NCBI GenBank assembly: GCA_018105865.1
Contig: CM030869.1
Location: 3,046,025 to 3,110,024, forward strand
Source of the DNA: Metaphire vulgaris
Taxonomy: Eukaryota; Annelida; Clitellata; Crassiclitellata; Megascolecidae
Reading direction: 5' to 3'
Length of the DNA: 64,000 nucleotides
The position numbers and the translations under genes were made by a program. The first letter of the stretch is position 1. Every line of letters begins with the position of its first letter. The notes below the pieces were generated by a model. That model ran no database searches. It had not been told where the DNA came from and saw nothing but the letters and a program-made list of their open reading frames with translations. Below are positions 24,431-35,300 of the stretch, in pieces.

Positions 24431-25739
24431 CTCACTCTGTCTCTATCTGTCTGTATCTCTGTCTGTATCTATGTCTCTGTTACTTTTTTCTCTGTTTTTA
24501 TGTCTCTCTCTCTTTCTCTCTGACTCTGTCTCTGTGTGTCTCTCTTTCTCTCTCACCCCCTTCCTGCAAACTGGTCAAACTGCTACGGTTGGACCAAAGC
24601 TGGTTAATTATTTGCCACATCATGATCTTATCTTCCAGTGTAATGTGTAATGTAATGTAATGTAACAAAACATTGCATATTACACTGGAAGATACATGTA
24701 CTTACAAATCTTGACATAAAACTGTGTATTTCTCTTTTCTCCATGCAATTGCGCATTGAAATATCTATTTTGACATCATAAAATAGGCCGTGGATATTTG
24801 GTGGCATGGATTTCTGCTATCTAGGTAGTGCTGAGCACAAAGATGCCTCCAGGCAAGATATTCTTTAGACACTGAACTAGCAAAAATTTTTAGTCTTATT
24901 TTATTTGTTAAATTCACTGTGAGTGACAGTTGTTGCTTCTGACTTACTTAACTTACTTACTAAGCATGATTTAAAGTGGCTTAAAAGGCATTACTGCCTG
25001 TGTGAAAGGCACTAGAGGGGCACCAACAGGGCTTGAACCCGCTCCGTCAGCCTGATGCTCCAGCACATAACCCACTCTGCCATCTTCCGCCCACAGCTGA
25101 AACCTCTCCATTTGGTTTGAATCTGAAACTTTTCAACCTCAATTTACCACAGACATGATTTCTAGCAATGATTTTCACGCTTGGATTCTGGTTTATGGCT
25201 TGATTGTTTTATATTTTGTAAAGCAATCAGTAACATTTTTCAGGACACGTAAAGAGTGTGGAATGCTTGTCATTTTCAAAAGATTCTTCACTTCTCTGCT
25301 CTGGTTCCTGGGATAAAACAGCAGTTCTATGGAATGTAAAGGTGGTTATATTTGTGTTTAATTTCAGTTGTATCTAATTTGATTTAATCAAAATTTCCAA
25401 AATTATGTGTTAAACCTTTTCTGTTATTAGCATAGATCTTAAAAACATTGATGCATTATAAAAACATCCAATTAGGACTGAGTAGAGATTCTTATTATTT
25501 GATATTCTTTGTTACTTTGATGAAATTATTAACAGTACTGTATTTGGTCCTAGTACAGTAGAACTTCGTTATAATGGATTTGGTTATAACGTATACCTGG
25601 TTATAAAGTACCGCAATGTATGGTCCTGTGCAATATGCTACCATATGCTACCATACCATACCATATATGCTAGTAAAGACTATTGTACAGTGCTCTTGAC
25701 TATGGCCTTCACCAGGCATATAGCACTATATAAATTGTT

Positions 25740-25790
<51 letters not shown>

Positions 25791-27360
25791 CATGTTGGAT
25801 GGTTTTGGAATACTGACTTTTAGAGGAAACAGTAAAGAGTGATTGGTAAAGATACTATTAAAATTCACTGGAAATACTCTAGTCATTTCAAATGAGCCGT
25901 GATTGTTGCTGTTATTTGCTGAGCAATTCAGTATTATCGTTTCTTCATCTTTGAAGCTTATTCTGACTTTGTTGTTGAAAGTTAGTTCTTATGCTGTGAG
26001 ACTTTTGGTGTTTTTTTTAAAATACTAGGATGGAACGAAATTGAAGGTTCTCTCTGAGCACGAAGACTTAGTTCAGTCGTCTGCGTTCTCCTTCAAAGTT
26101 AAATACTTGGTGAGAGATTGCGTTCAAGGTGAACCCTTGTGTTACAAGAATCCCCAGATTTCAATGAGAATTATGCATCGGATCCGGATATTTTGGACCA
26201 ACTTTTGTCGGATCCAGATCCAGTGGCGGCTCCACAGGGGGACCGGGGGGCCGTGTCCCCCTATTAAGTGCCTGGCGCCCCTAGTGGCCTCCTGTTGGGA
26301 CCCTATACTTAATGCTACATACATAACAACAAACGGTTGGCCCCCATGATTAGCAGTTGCCACCCCAACGGCTCCCCAACTTGCCAAATCCTGGAGCCGC
26401 CACTGTCCGGATCCGATGCGAATATTACCACACAGCAGGGGCGGTTCCACGTTGGGGATGACTGGGGATGCACCCCCACCGAGCATTTTGGGGGTCTACC
26501 GGTCCGAGTTGCTAAGCAGCTACACGTCCACTGGGTATTTCTGATGACCTTTTTTTGCTTGTCAGCCTTTTACGGGAAGTTTTATTCACATTTGCTGGCC
26601 AAAACACTGTTGATGACCTTGTTTTTGCTTGTCAAAGTTTTTTGGGATTTCATTTCATCCCCCCCACCAACTTCCTAGAAATTCATTGCATCCCCCCCAC
26701 CAAGAATTCTTGGAACCGCCAATGCCACATGCAGTGTTTTATCCAGACTCCATGTTTTGTTTAACATTTTTGCCCCCGCTCTTTTAGGCGACCGGTTCCT
26801 GGGATTACACGGTGATAATTTGGAAGATTTCCAGCACAGCCGTACTCCAGGATTCAAACGGCGAAACCAAAAGCGTTGATTTGGACGCGATCAGCGCCGA
26901 AAAACTGCACGTTCTACGCGGCCACTCTGGAAATATTCACGCGGTTGCGTTCTCTGCTGAAGGAATGCTTGTGAGTTATCTTGCTTCTTGTGTAATCTTC
27001 ACTTTAAATTGCCTTTTTTATTCTTTAACATGGTGACTCGATGCCTTTGTGCATTAGGCAGTTATATACCTTAGGTAGTTTTACGTACAAACAATTATGA
27101 AGAGCTGAAATTTAATATATGTGCTGATTTTGACAATGTATGCTCTAAATTGTGTTGGTTCTGTTTTGTAGCATCAAAGATAACGGCTGTAGCGGACAAA
27201 CGGAAGTTGGAATAGGGCGATGTATTATTATTATTATTATTATTATTATTGTTACGAACATTTATTAAGCGCAAATTTGCAGTGCAGCAAATGCGCTAAA
27301 ATGAATGAGCGACAGTAGTTTTCAACACAGGAGAAGTCATACTAAACCACTTACAATCCA

Positions 27361-27399
<39 letters not shown>

Positions 27400-27632
27400 G
27401 TTATTATTATTGTTATTATTATTATTGTTATTATTTATTGGTATTATTATTATTATTGTTGTTATTATTGTTGTTGTTATTGTTGTTATTATTATTGTTG
27501 TTGTTATTGTTAATATTATTATTGTTGTTGTTATTGTTATTATTATTATTGTTGTTGTTGTTATTATTATTATTATTATTATTGTTATTATTATAGTTGT
27601 TATTATTATTATTATTGTTATTATTATTGCTG

Positions 27633-27680
<48 letters not shown>

Positions 27681-29230
27681 TATGTTTGCTGTTGTTTTGC
27701 TGCTTGAATTTATCGTCAGTTTTTGTCTGTGCAAGCGATGCTGTTGGATTTGGGGGCAAATTAGGCCCTTATGGAGCTAGCCCCAGTCTAGCTAATCTGT
27801 ATCATTATGCTGCCTTGTTAATTAAAAACTGTACGCATTAGCATTTTTTAAAATCACCCTCTTCCACTGCACACCACCTCCTCTGCTCCACTGATTGGAA
27901 AAATGTTTATGTTCCTAGAACACTATCTGCTCTTACTCAGCGTCGGGCTTTTGCAGTGACTGGACCCTCCCTCTGGAATGGCTTGAACCCATCAATTCGG
28001 GCCTTACTTCTTACTCCCTCACTCTGTTCAATGTGAAAGCTAAAGTCTCACTACTTCACCATGCGACTCCAATGCCAGGAGCGCCCCTGAGTAGAAATAG
28101 AAGAGGCACTATCAGAGTTTAATCTAGGCCGTTTCCGGGGAAAATTCCCTTCCCCCCAGAAATTTCAAATTCCCCGGAAATTTCAAATTTTTGGCATACT
28201 ACATCAACTAACAGTAGCCCCTAGCAGAATTCCCCCGGCTTTGTCAGTTCCCCTGAGTCCAGGAGTCTAGATTAAACACTGGTCTCTATACAAACCTCAA
28301 CATTACATTGCATTACATTACATTGTGTTGGATTTACTGTCAGTAGCAGGGAAAGTTCTGAGGTGCTGTCTTTCGATTGCTTATTCACACTAGGCTTCGG
28401 GCTCGTGGGACAGAACCATACGACTGTGGAATCCACGGAACGGAGCCTGTCTTTTCACGCTCGTCGGTCATACGGCGTGGGTTCAGTCGGTCTCGTTTTC
28501 GTTCGACAGCCTCTTTCTGATCAGTGCTTCGGAAGACGACTCTGTCCGGGTGTGGAACTGCACAAACGGAGAGTGCGTCAAGCAGCTCAAGGTTCGTAAA
28601 ATCCATCGTCGGAGTTGAAGAGAATTTCGTAATTTTTGCAATGTCGTTAAGTGACCTGTCAGAATTTTCACCCAGAGATAAACTGTTGCATGGATTTGTA
28701 AAATTGTATTGAAATGGTAATTCCTGAACCGAAGTAATTCCTAGGTGCTTAATCTTAGTATGAAGTAGCTATATCCAACAGTGGGGTCATTCATGCAGGG
28801 TCATTTAGGGTGGGGTCATTCATGCAGGGTCATTTAATGCAAAGGGTCAGTCAGTTACGTTGTGTTACTGTCACTTCTAAATTCCTAAACCAAATATTAT
28901 TAGGTTGACCGTCTTATGGGTTTTATACCCTTTGGCCAACCCATTTCTCAAATTAGCTACATAATTTTACATATTATGATGTTTTTTCACATGATAAGAA
29001 ATTAATTAATTTTGTATGTTTAATCTCTGTACGTGTAATCTTCCTTGAGAAATAAATAAATTGATTGATTGATTGATTGATTGAGTGAGTGAGTGAGTGG
29101 GTGAGTGAGTGAGTGAGCGAGTGGGTGGGTGGGTGGGTGAGTGGGTGGGTGAGTGAGTGAGTGTGAGTGATTGATTGATTGAGTGAGTGAGTGAGTGAGT
29201 GAGTGTGGTGATTGATTGATTGATTGATTA

Positions 29231-29287
<57 letters not shown>

Positions 29288-29443
29288 GGATCTCTGTTTC
29301 AGCAAACTGGAACTGACTCAGTCGCTCTGTGTGCCTTCGGTCCAGGTACGCATGAGGTGATCATGGTTTCTGGACCAGCCGCTTTCACTCTTACCTGCTA
29401 CAAGAACACAAAGTCCAGGAAACAACATCTGACACTCGAATAG
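22497..29443 (+). CDS. WDR38: WD repeat-containing protein 38-like, eight exons
   Basis: Exons: 22497-22658, 23118-23238, 23881-23997, 25244-25341, 26029-26109, 26788-26970, 28394-28591 and 29303-29443. Every junction is GT-AG with consistent phase, and the total is 1101 bases (366 residues plus stop). It forms seven WD40 blades with GH...W/F dipeptides: GHRDE..RIFN, GHGEAV..RIWQ, GHVKSV..VLWN, EHEDLVQ..VIIW, GHSGNIH..IRLW, GHTAWVQ..VRVW and a degenerate last blade. The GSWD motifs in blades 3-5 and the order of loop motifs match my memory of vertebrate WDR38 (about 310 residues). WDR38 has no firm molecular role; its phylogenetic spread suggests a cilium link (inference). The insertion between blades 4 and 5 (about residues 207-235) looks specific to this lineage. 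Confidence 0.85.
23118..23238 (+). CDS. WDR38: WDR38 exon 2 (blade 1)
   Basis: Acceptor CATACAG; donor GGAG|GTAAAT; phase 0 in, phase 1 out. Encodes VNCVAFSEDFEMMVTGSDDS and the RIFNAVTNRL strand of blade 1, ending in the GHG that opens blade 2. Confidence 0.88.
23590..23835 (+). mobile_element. LINE 3' end with (TGAT)n tail
   Basis: SFRSGLKTYLFDLAY is a CR1/L2-type LINE ending; the 3' UTR (GCATTATGATAGTGGTGCCA) runs into TTGATTGATTG. Related 3' ends lie at 2790-2850, 17265-17310 and 42440-42490 on the minus strand. Confidence 0.75.
23881..23997 (+). CDS. WDR38: WDR38 exon 3 (blade 2)
   Basis: Acceptor GAATTAAG; donor CAAG|GTACTT; phase 1 on both sides. Encodes EAVRAVAISCGS, SGSQDKSIRIWQ and the strand leading into blade 3. 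A MITE (24028-24186) lies only 30 bases after the donor. Confidence 0.85.
24028..24186 (+). mobile_element. hAT-like MITE family B
   Basis: Termini CAGTGGCGTCAAGAGG / TAGCGACACCACTG; flanks CTGGAATG and CTCGAATG match at 7 of 8. Internal ACCTTTTTTTGCTTGTCAT motif. In WDR38 intron 3, 30 bases after exon 3. Confidence 0.82.
24360..24560. repeat. (CT)n microsatellite
   Basis: Pure CT for about 65 bases, then CTGT-type variants; in WDR38 intron 3. Confidence 0.95.
24935..25096 (-). mobile_element. tRNA-derived SINE, reverse copy
   Basis: Reverse complement of the 12487 SINE: B box GGGCTTGAACC, A box CCCACTCTGCCA, same body. In WDR38 intron 3. Confidence 0.85.
25244..25341 (+). CDS. WDR38: WDR38 exon 4 (blade 3)
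   Basis: Acceptor TTTTTCAG; donor AAAG|GTGGTT; phase 1 in, phase 0 out. Encodes GHVKSVECLSFSKDSSLL and CSGSWDKTAVLWNVK. Confidence 0.88.
25738..25791. repeat. (AAT)n after a LINE-like tail
   Basis: Preceded by GCACTATATAAATTG, the usual end of LINE tails in this window. Confidence 0.9.
26029..26109 (+). CDS. WDR38: WDR38 exon 5 (start of blade 4)
   Basis: Acceptor AATACTAG; donor TTG|GTGAGA; phase 0 on both sides; 27 codons. Encodes DGTKLKVLSEHEDLVQSSAF and SFKVKYL. The LVQSSAFS stretch corresponds to the blade-4 strand of WDR38. Confidence 0.85.
26221..26405 (+). mobile_element. hAT-like MITE family A
   Basis: Terminal repeats CAGTGGCGGCTCCA / TGGAGCCGCCACTG. The flanking 8-mers TCCAGATC and TCCGGATC match at 7 of 8. 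It lies in WDR38 intron 5. Confidence 0.9.
26436..26724 (+). mobile_element. MITE family C
   Basis: Termini CAGGGGCGGTTCCACG / CTTGGAACCGCCAATG with two internal GACC(T)nGCTTGTCA motifs. The target duplication is unclear. It ends 63 bases before WDR38 exon 6. Confidence 0.75.
26788..26970 (+). CDS. WDR38: WDR38 exon 6 (blade 4 end, insertion, blade 5 start)
   Basis: Acceptor CTCTTTTAG; donor CTT|GTGAGT; phase 0 on both sides; 61 codons. Encodes ATGSWDYTVIIWKIS, a polar insertion of about 30 residues (QDSNGETKSVDLDAISAEK), then GHSGNIHAVAFSAEGML. The insertion would be a surface loop. Confidence 0.88.
27220..27682. repeat. (ATT)n/(GTT)n microsatellite
   Basis: Split run 27220-27252 and 27360-27682 in WDR38 intron 6. 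Poly-Ile/Val frames are artefacts. Confidence 0.95.
27845..28090 (+). pseudogene. LINE ORF2 tail remnant
   Basis: VPRTLSALTQRRAFAVTGPS LWNGLNPSIR matches the common LINE ending (QRAF...GP.LWNSLP..IR). In WDR38 intron 6. Confidence 0.8.
28113..28281 (+). mobile_element. MITE family E
   Basis: CAGAGTTTAATCTAGGCCG to GTCTAGATTAAACACTG; in WDR38 intron 6, 113 bases before exon 7. Confidence 0.85.
28394..28591 (+). CDS. WDR38: WDR38 exon 7 (blades 5-6)
   Basis: Acceptor TTCACACTAG; donor CAAG|GTTCGT; phase 0 on both sides; 66 codons. Encodes ASGSWDRTIRLWNPRNG, GHTAWVQSVSFSFDSLFL and SASEDDSVRVWNCTNG. Other frames over this stretch are also long but lack WD signature residues. Confidence 0.88.
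29055..29290. repeat. (TGAT)n/(GAGT)n microsatellite
   Basis: Tetranucleotide tract after a GAAATAAATAAATTGATTGA LINE-like 3' end, 12 bases before WDR38 exon 8. Confidence 0.93.
29303..29443 (+). CDS. WDR38: WDR38 exon 8 (last blade, stop)
   Basis: Acceptor TCTGTTTCAG, just after a (TGAT)n repeat. 46 codons and a TAG at 29441-29443. Encodes VALCAFGPGTHEVIMVSG and a basic tail (KNTKSRKQ). The blade is degenerate and lacks the closing Trp-Asp; strand d is probably supplied by the N-terminus. Confidence 0.85.
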   Translation, partial: QTGTDSVALCAFGPGTHEVIMVSGPAAFTLTCYKNTKSRKQHLTLE

Positions 29444-29999
29444 ATATCGCTTTACATTCAACCTTTGATCAGTTTATTACCCTGTAATATGCTCTGCTTT
29501 TGGTATTCATTGGTATTCATTGGTCATTCATTTTGGTATTTCATTGTACCTATTTTAGCATCTATATTAACCTTTAAAGTTCTGCTACATGTGTCTGCAT
29601 CTATGTCATAGCTACTGCATAAGTATAAGTAAGTAAGAAAGACGAAATTTCTATAGCACTGCCAGAAAGCTTGGTGCACATATGGATTGAGAAGAGGTGA
29701 ATGAAAATTTTGTCGCACAGAACCTGTATGCGAGATTTACTGCTTCAAAATTTTTGTCCATGTTTTTACTGATTGTAAAATTTCTATATGTTTTATTTTA
29801 AGACAATGATTTCTTCATGTACATGCTGCTTTGAAACAAGGAACTTTAACAATTATTTTGGCCTATTTATTTCGTTTGTGATTGGTCTGGATTTCGCTGT
29901 TTTTATGATTGTAGGCATTTTGCCTATTCTTTGTGCATTCCATATTGATTCAATCCTCTGGCAAAGCAGGTTTGGAATATAAAGGCTGTTGGATGCAGT

Positions 30000-30790
30000 T
30001 ACTAGCTGTTTGCTGCTAATTTTTATTTTTATGACTGGTGCCTGAGGACCAAGTATATACGGTATAATTTTAGTTAGGGGCTGTCCATAAATGACAATGT
30101 TTATTCGTTGAATTCTTGATTTCGTCTTTTTCACAGTGGCTTTAAACACAATAGAAATCCTACTAAACCCCTTTGAAATCCAATTAATTATTATCGATGC
30201 TATTATTATTTTTATTATTGTGCAAGTAAATGTGTCTTTTACATAGAGTTGTTTGTAACAAGATCAGTATTATGTTGTTGTATAACATTAATCACATCAT
30301 GTGACTTATGAATATTAATGAGTAATGACTTATATGCTATTATTTTATGCAAATTTTGTATTAACATTTGTATATTTGTTGTCTTTTATTGTGAACAAGA
30401 TGAGTACAGACTAATAAGTGACTTATTTATAAGTGATTATACATGAATATTGAGTTGTAATTGTAGGTGTGATGTTTATTTTTCAACAAAGACTACGAAT
30501 AACTTTATTCTTTAGAGTTTTTTTAGAAACATGTACCTTGCTAAATATTGCTTATACATAGATTATTTATTTCTTTACAAGTTTACAGCATGGATGAAAA
30601 AATATCATTGTAGATGAGTTATTGTGAACAAGGTCAGTACTGACTAACAAGTGACTTATTTATAAGTGATTATGCATGAATATTGAGACTAATAAGTGAC
30701 TTATTTTATATATAAGTGTTGTTGATTGTGACAGGAGCTTTATGAATTTCAATGAGCAATTCAACTAGTTTCAAATTGTAATCACTTGAA
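30000..30790. other. Intergenic, degenerate repeats
   Basis: Contains an isolated GGGGCTGTCCATAAATGACA end at 30075, the AATAGAAATCCTACTAAA segment at 30130, and a direct duplication (GTGACTTATTTATAAGTGAT at 30418 and 30650). Confidence 0.45.
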
Positions 30791-30807
30791 AAGTTACTGT
30801 CTGGAGA

Positions 30808-30894
30808 CAGGGGCGTAGCGACGGGGGTATATCGGTATATATATACCCTCAAAATCAGTATATATATATAACATACAGTATATATATGACATAC

Positions 30895-30942
<48 letters not shown>

Positions 30943-30998
30943 ATATACCTAATAATTTATCCTCCCTCAAATCAAATTTCTGCATGGCTACGCCCCTG
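30808..30998 (-). mobile_element. MITE family D with an expanded (AT)n core
   Basis: CAGGGGCGTAGCGACGGGGG to CATGGCTACGCCCCTG. The TATATACC segment has expanded into an AT microsatellite at 30895-30940. No clear target duplication. Confidence 0.85.
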
Positions 30999-31384
30999 AT
31001 TTACGATAGTCTTGAGCCTACGTACACCATTTGCATCTGAGAATATTTCATAAGACAAATCAGATTCTTGTAATGAAGGTCAGAAAGCGAACAATTGCTT
31101 AGTAATAACATTCAAAAGCACACGCTGAGGACGAAATTGATGGAGCATGATATTGCCTTTACTCAACATACAGCAGGCCTATACCTGTACTAGCACAGAG
31201 GTTTTCAATTAGAACTTACGACGGGTCAAATGTTTTATGACTGGTGCCCTAGGACCAAGTATATATAATTGTGTTGTCCCCGTTGGCAGAATAAGTCGAA
31301 GTTCGTACCACTGGCGTCATTTACATGTAGTTAGACATGCCTGCAGTATTTATAAACAAGGTCGAATAACTACGGATGAGTGCT

Positions 31385-31455
31385 AAATGGTCCCTAACCC
31401 TAGGGTTAACCCTAACCGCCGCCCCCCTACTCTCAAACGTCTGGCGCCGCCTCTG
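31385..31455. mobile_element. Fragment with telomere-like repeats
   Basis: CCCTAACCCTAGGGTTAACC followed by CTGGCGCCGCCTCTGG, which looks like the right end of an otherwise lost TIR element. Confidence 0.5.
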
Positions 31456-31978
31456 GCTAAATCAGTGCTGATCATAGCCTATAGGTGGCGGACTTTGCAA
31501 AAATTCAAGCGAGTCATAAACTCCATGCGAGACTTCAGTGGCGTAGCTAGGATTCCGCAATAGGGGTGGGGGACATCCACATTTTCTGGTGAAAATGTTT
31601 CCGTTGAGCGAAAAATGGTCGTCGTCTCCCGCGTACTTTCATCTATTCTTTTCGAACATAGACTACTATATCTACCCTCCTCCCAAATAGCTCAACGCAT
31701 TTGTGCGCTCCTCTCCCTGCGTGGGCGCCCGCACATAATTAGGGCAAGAGGGGCACTTACCCCTCTGGAAAATGCAACTATCAATATTTCACATAAAAAT
31801 TTGAAAACCTTGCTAAAATGTTAGCTGTGACCAATGTGTTTAAATGTGTTTTGCCCCTTGAGCCTGGAAAATTTTCTGTGGGTACCCTGGACTGGGACAT
31901 TCGGCTATCTTCGATAATTTCATGAGAAGAACTGGCGAAATACTGAAAGCAGAAATATTCTGCTACCGATCTCTCTCT

Positions 31979-32317
31979 CAGTGGCGGCTCCACCGGGGGG
32001 CAGGGGGGCCCGTGCCCCTATTGAGAGCCTGCCCCCCAGTGACCCCCCAGTTGGGACCCTATACTTAATGCTACATACATTAAACAACAAATGGCTGGCC
32101 CCCCATGATTAGAAGTTGCCCCTCCAGCGGCCCCTCCACTCAGTGGGGCTCCACCGGGGCCAGGGGCCCGTGCCCCTATTGAGAGCCTGGCCCCCAGTGG
32201 CCCCCAGTTGGGACCCTATACTTAATGCTACATACATTAAACAACAAATGGTTGGCCCCCATGATTAGAAGTTGCCCCCAACGGCCCCCCACTTGCCAAA
32301 TCCTAGAGCCGCCACTG
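31979..32317 (+). mobile_element. hAT-like MITE family A, tandem partial and full copies
   Basis: The first copy (from 31979) lacks its 3' terminus. A second copy starts near 32140 with a slightly damaged 5' end and ends in GAGCCGCCACTG at 32317. Both share the internal ACCCTATACTTAATGCTACA segment. Confidence 0.85.
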
Positions 32318-35300
32318 GTGAGGAAACGAGGAGTAGGATATGTTGGTGAAATCAATTTAGTTCCATGCAGTAGTGTGGAATACTACTGATGACACTTCAT
32401 TTTGATGCTTAAATTCGATCTTTTAATGGAAAAGATAAAATTCTACAGCAGATGGAATTCTACGCAGCGTGGGCATTAGATTATTAATATAATGGCAAAA
32501 TAAGAGGGTTGTCGCCGTTGAGGTCTTGGTGAAAAAAGTTGGAGTAGGATATGTTGGTGAAATCGATTTAGTTCCATGCAGTAGTGTGGAATACTACTGA
32601 TGACACTTCATTTTGTTGCTTAAATTCGATCTTTTAATGGAAAAGATAAAATTCTACAGCAGATGGAATTCTACGCAGCGTGGGCATTAGATTATTAATA
32701 TAATGGCAAAATAAGAGGGTTGTCGCCGTTGAGGTCTTGGTGAGGAAACGTGGAGTAGGATATGGTGGTGAAATCGATTTAGTTCCATGAAGTAGTGTGG
32801 AATACTACTGATGACACTTCATTTTGATGCTTAAATTCGATCTTTTAATGGAAAAGATAAAATTCTACAGCAGATGGAATTCTACGCAGCGTGGGCATTA
32901 GATTATTAATATAATGGCAAAATAAGAGGGTTGTCGCCGTTGAGGTCTTGGTGAAAAATGTTGGAGTAGGATATGTTGGTGAAATCGATTTAGTTCCATG
33001 CAGTAGTGTGGAATACTACTGATGACACTTCATTTTGATGCTTAAATTCGATCTTTTAATGGAAAAGATAAAATTCTACAGCAGATGGAATTCTACGCAG
33101 CGTGTGCATTAGATTATTAATATAATGGCAAAATAAGGGGGTTGTCGCCGTTGAGGTCTTGGTGAAAAAAGTTGGAGTAGGATATGTTGGTGAAATCGAT
33201 TTAGTTCCATGCAGTAGTGTGGAATACTACTGATGACACTTCATTTTGTTGCTTAAATTCGATCTTTTAATGGAAAAGATAAAATTCTACAGCAGATGGA
33301 ATTCTACGCAGCGTGGGCATTAGATTATTAATATAATGGCAAAATAAGAGGGTTGTCGCCGTTGAGGTCTTGGTGAGGAAACGTGGAGTAGGATATGTTG
33401 GTGAAATCGATTTAGTTCCATGCAGTAGTGTGAATACTACTGATGACACTTCATTTTGATGCTTAAATTCGATCTTTTAATGGAAAAGATAAAATTCTAC
33501 AGCAGATGGAATTCTACGCAGCGTGTGCGTTAGATTATTAATATAATGGCAAAATAAGGGGTTGTCGCGGTTGAGGTCTTGGTGAAAAAGTTGGAGTAGG
33601 ATATGTTGGTGAAATCGATTTAGTTCCATGCAGTAGTGTGGGAATACTACTGATGACACTTCATTTTGTTGCTTAAATTCGATCTTTTAATGGAAAAGAT
33701 AAAATTCTACAGCAGATGGAATTCTACGCAGCGTGGGCATTAGATTATTAATATAATGGCAAAATAAGAGGGTTGTCGCCGTTGAGGTCTTGGTGAGGAA
33801 ACGTGGAGTAGGATATGTTGGTGAAATCGATTTAGTTCCATGCAGTAGTGTGGAATACTACTGATGACACTTCATTTTGATGCTTAAATTCGATCTTTTA
33901 ATGGAAAAGATAAAATTCTACAGCAGATGGAATTCTACGCAGCGTGTGCATTAGATTATTAATATAATGGCAAAATAAGGGGTTGTCGCCGTTGAGGTCT
34001 TGGTGAAAAAAAGTTGGAGTAGGATATGTTGGTGAAATCGATTTAGTTCCATGCAGTAGTGTGGAATACTACTGATGACACTTCATTTTGTTGCTTAAAT
34101 TCGATCTTTTAATGGAAAAGATAAAATTCTACAGCAGATGGAATTCTACGCAGCGTGGGCATTAGATTATTAATATAATGGCAAAATAAGAGGGTTGTCG
34201 CCGTTGAGGTCTTGGTGAGGAAACGTGGAGTAGGATATGTTGATGAAATCGATTTAGTTCCATGAAGTAGTGTGGAATACTACTGATGACACTTCATTTT
34301 GATGCTTAAATTCGATCTTTTAATGGAAAAGATAAAATTCTACAGCAGATGGAATTCTACGCAGCGTGTGCATTAGATTATTAATATAATGGCAAAATAA
34401 GAGGGTTGTCGCCGTTGAGGTCTTGGTGAAAAAAGTTGGAGTAGGATATGTTGGTGAAATCGATTTAGTTCCATGCAGTAGTGTGGAATACTACTGATGA
34501 CACTTCATTTTGATGCTTAAATTCGATCTTTTAATGGAAAAGATAAAATTCTACAGCAGATGGAATTCTACGCAGCGTGTGCATTAGATTATTAATATAA
34601 TGGCAAAATAAGAGGGTTGTCGCGGTTGAGGTCTTGGTGAAAAAAGTTGGAGTAGGATATGTTGGTGAAATCGATTTAGTTCCATGCAGTAGTGTGGAAT
34701 ACTACTGATGACACTTCATTTTGTTGCTTAAATTCGATCTTTTAATGGAAAAGATAAAATTCTACAGCAGATGGAATTCTACGCAGCGTGGGCATTAGAT
34801 TATTAATATAATGGCAAAATAAGAGGGTTGTCGCCGTTGAGGTCTTGGTGAAAAAAGTTGGAGTAGGATATGTTGGTGAAATCGATTTAGTTCCATGCAG
34901 TAGTGTGGAATACTACTGATGACACTTCATTTTGTTGCTTAAATTCGATCTTTTAATGGAAAAGATAAAATTCTACAGCAGATGGAATTCTACGCAGCGT
35001 GGGCATTAGATTATTAATATAATGGCAAAATAAGAGGGTTGTCGCCGTTGAGGTCTTGGTGAGGAAACGTGGAGTAGGATATGTTGATGAAATCGATTTA
35101 GTTCCATGAAGTAGTGTGGAATACTACTGATGACACTTCATTTTGATGCTTAAATTCGATCTTTTAATGGAAAAGATAAAATTCTACAGCAGATGGAATT
35201 CTACGCAGCGTGGGCATTAGATTATTAATATAATGGCAAAATAAGAGGGTTGTCGCCGTTGAGGTCTTGGTGAAAAAAGTTGAGTAGGATATGTTGGTGA

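Noticed and set aside
27305..27841. Ile/Val-rich 178-codon frame and its minus-strand partner
   Set aside because: Translation of (ATT)n/(GTT)n within a WDR38 intron; hydrophobicity is a microsatellite effect, not a membrane protein.
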